The position numbers were made by a program, and so were the translations under genes. From Pseudomonadota bacterium (GTDB taxonomy: Bacteria > Pseudomonadota > Gammaproteobacteria > Burkholderiales > Burkholderiaceae_F): a stretch of DNA of 5,319 bases. A model generated the notes under the pieces. That model was not told the origin of the DNA and did no database searches. It saw nothing but the letters and a program-made list of their open reading frames with translations. The stretch covers positions 1 through 5,319 of the forward strand of contig JAKANT010000162.1 of the NCBI GenBank assembly GCA_021823635.1, in the 5' to 3' direction. Of the stretch, positions 1 to 5,319 are shown one piece after another (positions within the stretch are counted from its first letter, which is position 1; each line of letters starts with the position of its first letter).

Positions 1-215
1 TCAACGCCCAGGTCGCGCAGGTGCTGTCGAGCGCCCCGCTCGGTGCGGTGGCCGGCGTCGAGTACCGCGACGGCGCGCTGAAGATCAAGTTCAAGCCCGG
101 AGTCGCCGACAACCCGGGGCTGCAGAACGCGCTGCGCGCGCAGGCGATCCAGCAGGGCTTGATCCTGCGCTTCGAAGGCGACGGCGCGGCGCGCGTGACG
201 CCGAGCGGGGGCTGA
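1..215 (+). CDS. gspL: Type II secretion system protein GspL, C-terminal fragment
   Basis: This is the 3' end of a gene cut by the left edge. The reading frame begins at base 3 and gives 70 residues before a TGA at 213-215. GspL is a bitopic inner-membrane protein: its cytoplasmic domain holds the ATPase GspE, and its periplasmic C-terminal domain has a ferredoxin-like fold that pairs with GspM. The visible part fits that periplasmic end. A helix-like 'AQVLSS' stretch is followed by alternating strand 'VEYRDGALKIKF', a helix around 'LQNALRAQAIQQG' and a final strand 'LILRFEG'. The identification rests on this pattern and on position, directly before gspM-gspN-gspD-gspE. No catalytic or family-defining residue is present in so short a piece. 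The cytoplasmic actin-like domain and the membrane segment lie outside the window. Confidence 0.82.
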   Translation, partial: NAQVAQVLSSAPLGAVAGVEYRDGALKIKFKPGVADNPGLQNALRAQAIQQGLILRFEGDGAARVTPSGG

Positions 216-219
216 GCGG

Positions 220-708
220 ATGGACGCGCTCGTACAGTTCTGGAGCGAACGCGCGCCGCGCGAGAAGGCTTGGCTGCTCGCCGGTGCGGCGATCGTTTTG
301 GCCGCGATCGTGTACCTGGTGCTGATCGAGCCGGCGGCGACCGGCATCGCACGGCTCGAACGCGGCCTGCCCGCCACCCGCGCGCAGGCCGCCAAACTGG
401 ACGCGCTGCTGGCGGAGGTCAAGAACCTGAGGGCGCGTCCGCAGGTGGCGAGCCTGTCGCCGCAGGAGACGCGCGCGGCGGTCGAGAAGTCGCTCGCCGC
501 CGCCGGGCTGAAGGCGGCGCGCATCGTGCCGTTGGCCGATGGCGACCTGCAACTGACGTTCGCCAACGTGCCGTATGCGAGCTGGGCGCTGTGGCTGGCC
601 GGCGTAGAGCGCGAACTCGGCGGCCGCGCCGTCGCCGTCACCGCCAATGCCACCGGCACGCCCGGCCACGTCGACGTCGAATTGGCGCTGCGGCTGGCGC
701 GCCGCTGA
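220..708 (+). CDS. gspM: Type II secretion system inner-membrane protein GspM
   Basis: This encodes 162 residues, the usual length for GspM. GspM is a small bitopic inner-membrane protein that binds and stabilises GspL in the assembly platform. The sequence has a short cytoplasmic head containing 'SERAPREKAWLL', a single hydrophobic segment at about residues 17-36 and an immediately following 'EPA'. A probable coiled coil rich in Arg, Leu and Ala covers about residues 40-72. A mixed alpha/beta periplasmic part (about 85-162) would be the ferredoxin-like domain and ends in 'VDVELALRLARR'. The 'W.ER..REK..L' head followed by one membrane helix is characteristic of the family. The ATG at 220 is 4 bases after the gspL stop and has a G-run at 206-211 as a plausible weak Shine-Dalgarno, so coupling to gspL is likely. 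GspM is poorly conserved, so the call relies on architecture plus operon position. Confidence 0.9.
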   Translation: MDALVQFWSERAPREKAWLLAGAAIVLAAIVYLVLIEPAATGIARLERGLPATRAQAAKLDALLAEVKNLRARPQVASLSPQETRAAVEKSLAAAGLKAARIVPLADGDLQLTFANVPYASWALWLAGVERELGGRAVAVTANATGTPGHVDVELALRLARR

Positions 709-722
709 GACGAACCCAACCG

Positions 723-1502
723 ATGAGGCTGCGCTGGATCGCGTACGCCATGGTGGCGCTCACGGCGGCCGTCGCCACCGTCGCCATCCTCGCCCCGGCG
801 CAGTGGCTGGCCGCGCTCGTTCACCGGACCACAGGCGGGCGCATACAGCTGGCCGAGGCCCGCGGCACGCTGTGGAACGGCCAGGCGACGCTGGTGCTGG
901 CGCCGGGCGCGGATGCCGGCACCCTGCGCGCCAGCCTGCCGGAGACGCTGTCCTGGCGCCTTTCGCCGTGGGCGCTGCTCGTTGGCAACCTCGATCTGAC
1001 GCTCGCGCACCCCTCGGCGTTGTCGCAGCCCCTTGCTGTGCACGCGCGGCTGGGCGGCGGCGTGCAGGTCGGCCCGGCCACGCTGCGACTGCCCGCTTCA
1101 CTGCTGATCGGGCTGGGCGCGCCGTGGAACACGGTGCGCCCGGGCGGGGTGCTGTCGATCACCTGGGACCGGCTGTCGATCGAGGCCGGGCGCATGCAGG
1201 GCAATTGGTCGGCCGAATGGCAGTTCGCCTCCAGCAACCTGACGCCGGTGTCGCCGTTCGGCCATTACCGGCTGCAGACCAACGGCGTGTTCCCGGGAAC
1301 TCAACTGAATTTGGTAACCGTTTCCGGACCGCTCGAGCTGACGGGCAGTGGCACAATCGCCGAGGGTGGGCGCTTACGGTTTCAGGGCGTCGCACGCGCG
1401 GCCCCTGGCGTGGACCCGGCGATCAAGACGCAACTGACCGGCCTGATTTCGCTGCTTGGCCGGCGCGACGGCGAGTCCGCAATCCTGAACTTCGGATCCT
1501 GA
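723..1502 (+). CDS. gspN: Type II secretion system protein GspN
   Basis: This encodes 259 residues, typical for GspN, an accessory T2SS component present only in some (mainly beta/gamma) systems and not essential in all of them. An N-terminal hydrophobic anchor (about residues 5-26, preceded by MRLR) places the rest in the periplasm. Family-like motifs are 'ARGTLWNG' at 46-53, 'LSWRLSPWALLVG' at 76-88, and the C-terminal 'LISLLGRRDG..AILNFG' at 241-258. Much of the remainder alternates hydrophobic and polar residues, as in beta-strand-rich proteins. I chose the ATG at 723 because the membrane anchor starts there; the same frame is open further upstream, but that part lies inside gspM and encodes Arg-rich shadow sequence. 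The gap from gspM is 14 bases without a strong Shine-Dalgarno. The stop is one base before the gspD start, implying translational coupling. Confidence 0.92.
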   Translation: MRLRWIAYAMVALTAAVATVAILAPAQWLAALVHRTTGGRIQLAEARGTLWNGQATLVLAPGADAGTLRASLPETLSWRLSPWALLVGNLDLTLAHPSALSQPLAVHARLGGGVQVGPATLRLPASLLIGLGAPWNTVRPGGVLSITWDRLSIEAGRMQGNWSAEWQFASSNLTPVSPFGHYRLQTNGVFPGTQLNLVTVSGPLELTGSGTIAEGGRLRFQGVARAAPGVDPAIKTQLTGLISLLGRRDGESAILNFGS

Positions 1503-1503
1503 G

Positions 1504-3891
1504 ATGAAACTCTGGCGACACGCAGCAGCGAGTCAGCCGCACACGGCGATGCGACCGATCGCGTGGGCCGTCATCGTCGCCCTCGCGGTGCCGGCGGCAC
1601 CGCTGTCGGCGCAGACAGGCACCAAGCCTACGGCGGCCAAGCCCGCCGAGGACACGGTGATGCTGAATTTCGTCGGCGCCGACCTCGAAGCGGTGGTGCG
1701 CGCGATCGGCCAGTTCACCGGCCGCACGTTCGTGATCGATCCGCGCGTCAAGGGTACGGTCAACCTGGTGACCGAGCGGCCGGTCACGAAGCAGCAGGCC
1801 TACGAGCAATTGCTGTCGGCGCTGCGGCTGCAAGGGTTCACGATCGTCGAGTCGCCGCAGCCGGGCGGCGTGGCGCGCATCCTGCCGGAGGCCGACGCCA
1901 AGCTGCAGGGCGGGCGCGTGGTGCCGCCGGAACAGACGGCGCCGCGCGGCGACCAGATCGTCACCCAGGTGTTTCGCCTGCGCTACGAGTCGGCCACCGC
2001 CTTGGTGCCGGTGCTGCGGCCGCTAATCGCGCCCAACAACACCATTTCCGCGGTCGGCGCCAACAATTCGCTGGTCATTACGGACTACGCGGACAACCTG
2101 CGCCGGCTGGCGCGCATCATCGAGGCGCTGGACGCGCCGGAAACCGCCGACACCGAGATCATCTCGCTCAAGCACGGTCTGGCGAGCGAGATCGCGACCA
2201 TCGCCAACCGCGTGCTGGACGAGTCCGCGCGCGCCGCCGGACAAGCGGTCGACGGCGGCCAGCGCGTGCAGCTACTGGCCGAGACGCGCACCAACACGCT
2301 GATCCTGCGCGCCGCCAGCCCCGCGCGGCGCGAACTGGCCAAGCAGCTGATCGCGCGCCTCGATCAGCCCAGCGTCACGCCCGGCAACATCAACGTCGTG
2401 TATCTGCGCAACGCCGAGGCGACCAAGCTCGCGCCGCTGCTGCGCGCGATCGTCGCCGCCGATCCGTCGTTCGTGCCGCAAGCGGCGCCGAGCGGGCTGT
2501 CGCCGGCGCCGGCGGCACCGGGCCAGCCCGGGCTGCCGGCACCGGCTCCGACTGCGCCCGCGGCGCCGGCCGCGGCGGCGGGCCCCTCCGGCGGGCTGGC
2601 CGGCATGATCCAGCCCGATGCGGCCACCAATTCGCTGATCATCACCGCGCCCGAGCCGCTGTACCGGACCCTGCGCGCGACGATCGAAAAGCTCGACGTG
2701 CGGCGGGCGCAAGTGGTGATCGAGTCGCTGATCGTGGAGGTCAACGCCGACAAGGCGGCCGAGTTCGGCGTGCAATGGCAGGCGCTGGGCGGCTTTCGCG
2801 AGAGCAACAGCGACAACACCAGCGTGATCGGCGGCACCAATTTCGGCGCCCGCGGCGGCGGCACCAACATCATCGACGCCGCGCAGAACCTGGGTTCGCT
2901 GGGGGCGGGACTGAACATCGGCGTGATCCGCGGTTCGATCACGATCCCGGGTATCGGCGAGATCACCAACCTCGGGTTCCTGGCGCGCGCGCTGGAGACG
3001 CACGCCAACGCCAACGTGCTGTCGCGTCCGAACATCCAGACGTTGGACAACGAGGAAGCGAAGTTCCTGGTCGGCCAGAACGTGCCGTTCCAGACCGGCG
3101 CCTTCACGCAGGCCGCCCCGGGCGCGGTCAACCCGTTCCAGACCTTCGAGCGGCGCGACATCGGCACGCAGTTGCGGGTCAAGCCGCAGGTCTCGGAGGG
3201 CGGCGCCGTCAAGCTGTCGATCTACCTGGAGATCTCGTCGATCGCGCCCACCACCGTGCAGGGGCAGATCGTCACCAACAAGCGCAGCTTCGAGTCGAAC
3301 GTGATCGTCGAAGACGGCAACTTCGTCGTGCTGTCGGGCTTGATCGAGGATCGCACCAACGCCGGCGAGAGCCGGGTGCCGATCCTCGGCAGCCTGCCGC
3401 TGATCGGCTGGCTGTTCCGCTATGAAAACCGCAGCCGCACGCGCACCAACACGATGATCTTCCTGCGGCCCTACGTGGTGCGCGACGAAGCGACCTCCTC
3501 GTCGCTGGCGCTGGACCGTTACGACTACATGCGCCAGCAGCTCGACGGCGCGCAGAAGCCCGACGATCTGATCTTCCGCGGCTTCGCCGGCCGCGAAATG
3601 CCGCCGGCGCCGCCGCGGCCGGTCAAGCCGACGCCTTCGGGCGCGGCGCCGGCCGGCGGCACGGCGCTGATCGAGGTCGCCACCTTCGCCGAGATCGCCC
3701 CGGCGCGCGCGATGCAGCGCGATCTGAAGGAGGCCGGCTTCGATGCGTACTGGGAAAGCGTGCGCAAGGCCGACGGCAGCGGCGAGATCGTCCGCGTGCG
3801 CGTGACGGCGGACACCACCCGGCGCAGCCTCGACGAGACGCTGGCGATGCTGCGGCAACGCGGCCTGCAGCCGCAACTGGTCACCCCATAG
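1504..3891 (+). CDS. gspD: Type II secretion system secretin GspD with C-terminal SPOR-like extension
   Basis: This encodes the outer-membrane secretin, 795 residues, against roughly 650-770 for most GspD proteins. A signal peptide covers about residues 16-36, with likely cleavage after 'PLSA'. It has no lipobox cysteine, so this is not a self-piloting liposecretin. Periplasmic ring domains follow: N0 at about 52-117 ('LNFVGADLEAVVRAIGQFTG'), N1 at 151-212, N2 at 215-289, and N3 at 295-397 interrupted by an Ala/Pro/Gly-rich insertion (322-366). The secretin barrel spans about 402-660. It includes 'VLSRPNIQTLDNEEAKFLVG' (505-524), 'VKPQVSEGG' (559-567) and the hallmark 'VPILGSLPLIGWLFR' (625-639), ending in 'FLRPYVVR'. 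The familiar 'DRYDYMRQQ' tail (671-679) is followed by a Pro-rich linker and a SPOR-like domain instead of a recognisable pilotin-binding S-domain. There are no cysteines anywhere. Two ATG starts are possible, 1504 and 1549. I list 1504 because it abuts the gspN stop and has a weak GGA at 1494-1496. Confidence 0.97.
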   Translation: MKLWRHAAASQPHTAMRPIAWAVIVALAVPAAPLSAQTGTKPTAAKPAEDTVMLNFVGADLEAVVRAIGQFTGRTFVIDPRVKGTVNLVTERPVTKQQAYEQLLSALRLQGFTIVESPQPGGVARILPEADAKLQGGRVVPPEQTAPRGDQIVTQVFRLRYESATALVPVLRPLIAPNNTISAVGANNSLVITDYADNLRRLARIIEALDAPETADTEIISLKHGLASEIATIANRVLDESARAAGQAVDGGQRVQLLAETRTNTLILRAASPARRELAKQLIARLDQPSVTPGNINVVYLRNAEATKLAPLLRAIVAADPSFVPQAAPSGLSPAPAAPGQPGLPAPAPTAPAAPAAAAGPSGGLAGMIQPDAATNSLIITAPEPLYRTLRATIEKLDVRRAQVVIESLIVEVNADKAAEFGVQWQALGGFRESNSDNTSVIGGTNFGARGGGTNIIDAAQNLGSLGAGLNIGVIRGSITIPGIGEITNLGFLARALETHANANVLSRPNIQTLDNEEAKFLVGQNVPFQTGAFTQAAPGAVNPFQTFERRDIGTQLRVKPQVSEGGAVKLSIYLEISSIAPTTVQGQIVTNKRSFESNVIVEDGNFVVLSGLIEDRTNAGESRVPILGSLPLIGWLFRYENRSRTRTNTMIFLRPYVVRDEATSSSLALDRYDYMRQQLDGAQKPDDLIFRGFAGREMPPAPPRPVKPTPSGAAPAGGTALIEVATFAEIAPARAMQRDLKEAGFDAYWESVRKADGSGEIVRVRVTADTTRRSLDETLAMLRQRGLQPQLVTP
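1549..1611 (+). other. GspD Sec signal peptide and alternative start
   Basis: An in-frame ATG at 1549 (residue 16 of the longer form) begins 'MRPIAWAVIVALAVPAAPLSA', a textbook Sec signal peptide with a short basic start, a hydrophobic core and an Ala-X-Ala-like end ('LSA') before 'QTGT'. The upstream 15 residues contain no hydrophobic stretch and would be an unusually long n-region. Neither start has a strong Shine-Dalgarno. Position 1504 is favoured by coupling to gspN, and 1549 by the compact signal peptide. The mature protein is the same either way. Confidence 0.6.
2467..2601 (+). other. Low-complexity Ala/Pro/Gly-rich insertion in GspD N3 domain
   Basis: Residues 322-366 of GspD are almost entirely Ala, Pro, Gly and Ser, with repeated 'PAP', 'PAAP' and 'APA' units. 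They lie between the N3 strand-helix 'INVVYLRNAEATKLAPLLRAIV' and the N3 strand 'MIQPDAATNSLIITAPE'. Many GspD proteins carry a variable, disordered loop at this point of N3, projecting into the periplasmic channel lumen. At DNA level the segment contains the 9-base direct repeat CGGCACCGG at 2513-2521 and 2537-2545, consistent with growth by slippage in GC-rich DNA. The frame stays intact. Confidence 0.75.
3598..3657 (+). other. Proline/alanine-rich linker between secretin and SPOR-like domain of GspD
   Basis: Residues 699-718 are dominated by Pro, Ala and Gly ('MPPAPPRPVKPTPSGAAPAG') and separate the end of the secretin region from a compact folded-looking C-terminal part. Flexible Pro/Ala linkers of this kind commonly tether SPOR and other cell-wall-binding domains to the body of envelope proteins. 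The linker is visible in the sequence; its tethering role is inferred. Confidence 0.75.
3658..3888 (+). other. SPOR-like domain at the C-terminus of GspD
   Basis: Residues 719-795 of GspD fit the beta-alpha-beta-beta-alpha-beta pattern of SPOR domains, which bind glycan strands stripped of stem peptides. The elements are strand 'ALIEVATF' (721-728), helix 'APARAMQRDLKEAGF' (732-746), strand 'DAYWESV' (747-753), turn 'RKADGSG', strand 'EIVRVRVTAD' (761-770), helix 'RRSLDETLAMLRQRGL' (773-788) and last strand 'QPQLVT'. The pairing of '..A..L...GF.AY' with 'VRVRV......A...L...GL' is the familiar SPOR rhythm. The first strand reads 'EVATF' where SPOR domains usually have 'QVGSF', so the domain is divergent and glycan binding is not assured. 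This is recognition by eye, not by profile search. Confidence 0.75.
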
Positions 3892-3900
3892 CGCGGCGCC

Positions 3901-5319
3901 ATGGCCACCGCTGCCCGCTTCGTCCCGTACGCGTTCGCGCGCGACAACGCGATCCTGCTCAAACCCACCGGCGAGCGCGAGGCCGAGGCCTGGATCAGCG
4001 AAGCCACGCCGCTGGCGGCGTTGAACGAAGTGATGCGCGTCTTTCCGGGCCGCGTCAAGCCGATCGTGGTGCCGGCCGACAAGCTGACGGAGGCGATCGC
4101 CCAGACCTACGCGCAATCCGAGGGCAGCGCGCAGCAGATCGTCGGCGACATCGAAGGCGAGTTCGACATCACGCGCATGATGCAGGAGGTCCCGGACATC
4201 GAGGACCTGCTGGAAACCGAGGACGACGCGCCGATTATCCGCATGATCAACGCGCTGCTCACCCAGGCGGCGCGCGACGGCGCGAGCGACATCCACATCG
4301 AGCCGTTCGAGACCTACTCGCTGGTGCGCTTTCGCGTCGACGGCACGCTGCGCGACATCGTGCGGCCCAAGCGCGCGCTGCACGCGGCGCTGGTCTCGCG
4401 CATCAAGATCATGGCCGCGCTGGACATCGCCGAGAAGCGGCTGCCGCAGGACGGCCGCATCACGTTGCGCGTCGGCGGGCGCGCGGTGGACGTGCGCGTC
4501 TCCACGCTGCCGACCGGCCATGGCGAGCGCGTCGTGCTGCGGCTGCTGGAAAAGGATCTGGCGCGGCTGACGCTGGAGAACCTCGGCATGTCGGACCGCA
4601 CGCTGAAGAAGTTCGACGAGCTGATCCATCAGCCGCACGGCATCATCCTGGTCACCGGCCCCACCGGCTCGGGCAAGACCACGACGCTGTACGCGGCGAT
4701 CCGGCGCCTCGACCACAGCACCACCAACATCATGACGGTCGAGGATCCGATCGAATACGACCTCGAAGGCATCGGGCAGACCCAGGTCAATCCGAAGATC
4801 GAACTGGATTTCGCGCGCGCGCTGCGCGCCATCCTGCGCCAGGACCCGGACGTCGTGATGATCGGCGAGATCCGCGACCTAGAAACGGCGCAGATCGCGG
4901 TGCAGGCGTCGCTGACCGGCCATCTGGTGCTGGCCACGCTGCATACCAACGATGCGGCGAGCGCGGTGACGCGCTTGATCGACATGGGCATCGAACCGTT
5001 CCTGCTGTCCTCCTCCGTGCTCGGCGTGCTGGCGCAGCGGCTGGTGCGCAAGCTGTGCCCGCACTGCAAGGCGCCGGAGCCCTCCGGTCAGGCGTTTCGC
5101 GCGGTCGGCTGCCCGCAGTGCAGCCACACCGGCTACATCGGCCGCACCGGCATCTACGAACTGCTGACGGTGGACGACGAGCTGCGGCGGCTGATCCACA
5201 ACGCCGCCAACGACAACGACATCCGCAAGCACGCGGAACGCATCGGCATGGTGCCGATGCGTTCGGATGCGCTGCGCTGGGTCAGCGCCGGCGTCACCTC
5301 GATGGAAGAGGTGCTGCGA
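3901..5319 (+). CDS. gspE: Type II secretion system ATPase GspE (3' end cut by window edge)
   Basis: This is the cytoplasmic hexameric ATPase that drives pseudopilus assembly and docks on GspL. It is open to the right edge with 473 residues and no stop. The sequence reaches the usual family end ('VTSMEEVLR'), so probably only a few codons are missing. An N-terminal docking domain occupies about residues 1-75. The PilB/GspE catalytic core follows, with 'ASDIHIEPFE' at 128-137 and 'RLPQDGRI' at 180-187. Walker A is 'GPTGSGKTT' at 253-261 (Lys259), the Asp box 'TVEDPIEY' 279-286, Walker B 'VVMIGEIRD' 318-326 (Glu323), and the His box 'TGHLVLATLHTND' 339-351. The only four cysteines, 386, 389, 404 and 407, form the CxxC...CxxC zinc motif. 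All key catalytic residues are intact. The ATG at 3901 is the only common start between the in-frame gspD TAG and the conserved region. It sits 9 bases after gspD and has no clear Shine-Dalgarno. Confidence 0.97.
   Translation, partial: MATAARFVPYAFARDNAILLKPTGEREAEAWISEATPLAALNEVMRVFPGRVKPIVVPADKLTEAIAQTYAQSEGSAQQIVGDIEGEFDITRMMQEVPDIEDLLETEDDAPIIRMINALLTQAARDGASDIHIEPFETYSLVRFRVDGTLRDIVRPKRALHAALVSRIKIMAALDIAEKRLPQDGRITLRVGGRAVDVRVSTLPTGHGERVVLRLLEKDLARLTLENLGMSDRTLKKFDELIHQPHGIILVTGPTGSGKTTTLYAAIRRLDHSTTNIMTVEDPIEYDLEGIGQTQVNPKIELDFARALRAILRQDPDVVMIGEIRDLETAQIAVQASLTGHLVLATLHTNDAASAVTRLIDMGIEPFLLSSSVLGVLAQRLVRKLCPHCKAPEPSGQAFRAVGCPQCSHTGYIGRTGIYELLTVDDELRRLIHNAANDNDIRKHAERIGMVPMRSDALRWVSAGVTSMEEVLR

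Noticed and set aside
91..669. A 192-codon minus-strand open frame opposite gspL and gspM
   Set aside because: It has Arg/Gly-rich composition and no motif, and is antisense to two T2SS genes with good architecture.
270..722. Upstream extension of the gspN reading frame to an ATG at 270
   Set aside because: The extension overlaps gspM and encodes an Arg-rich shadow. The real GspN begins at 723 with its membrane anchor.
647..1507. A 286-codon + strand open frame overlapping gspM and gspN
   Set aside because: It is a shadow of gspN: its composition is Arg/Ala-rich with no hydrophobic anchor or family motif.
1563..3425. A 620-codon + strand open frame inside gspD in another frame
   Set aside because: The product is an Arg/Ala/Gly-rich low-complexity sequence typical of an out-of-frame read of GC-rich DNA. 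The overlapping gspD frame carries all the secretin motifs.
3892..3900. Possible terminator or promoter between gspD and gspE
   Set aside because: The gap is only 9 bases (GC-rich, no T-run), far too short for either. The same holds for the 4-, 14- and 1-base gaps between the other genes.
2272..4716. An 814-codon open frame on the minus strand spanning gspD and gspE
   Set aside because: It lies antisense to two unmistakable genes. Its translation is dominated by Arg, Ala, Gly, Asp and His with no recognisable domain, as expected for the complementary frame of GC-rich coding DNA where stops are rare.

Overview
The window is a tightly packed stretch of a type II secretion system (T2SS, general secretion pathway) operon. 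It reads entirely on the + strand in the order gspL (3' end only), gspM, gspN, gspD, gspE (complete except for its last few codons). The DNA is very GC-rich, with strong G/C bias at third codon positions. GspN is a component found mainly in beta- and gammaproteobacterial T2SSs. Together with the L-M-N-D-E order, this suggests a high-GC betaproteobacterium (Burkholderiales-like) or a related gammaproteobacterium such as a xanthomonad. This placement is inference; there is no rRNA or other taxonomic marker here.

Layout: 1-215 encodes the last 70 residues of GspL. GspM (220-708) starts 4 bases after the gspL stop. GspN (723-1502) follows after a 14-base gap. GspD (1504-3891) starts one base after the gspN stop. 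GspE (3901 to the right edge) follows after 9 bases. No intergenic gap can hold a promoter or terminator, so the genes are probably co-transcribed and translationally coupled, with the promoter upstream of the window. There are no RNA genes, mobile elements, CRISPR arrays or gene-free stretches over 300 bases.

How they work together: GspE is the cytoplasmic ATPase that powers the system. GspL and GspM are inner-membrane platform proteins that recruit GspE. GspN is an accessory inner-membrane/periplasmic component. GspD forms the outer-membrane secretin channel through which folded exoproteins leave.

The feature most worth attention is the C-terminus of GspD. After the secretin signature and the usual 'YDYMRQQ'-type end, the protein continues through a proline-rich linker into about 75 residues that look like a SPOR-type peptidoglycan-binding domain. 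That would give the secretin its own cell-wall anchor where other secretins carry a pilotin-binding S-domain. Secondary oddities are an Ala/Pro/Gly-rich insertion in the GspD N3 domain and a compact four-cysteine zinc motif in GspE.
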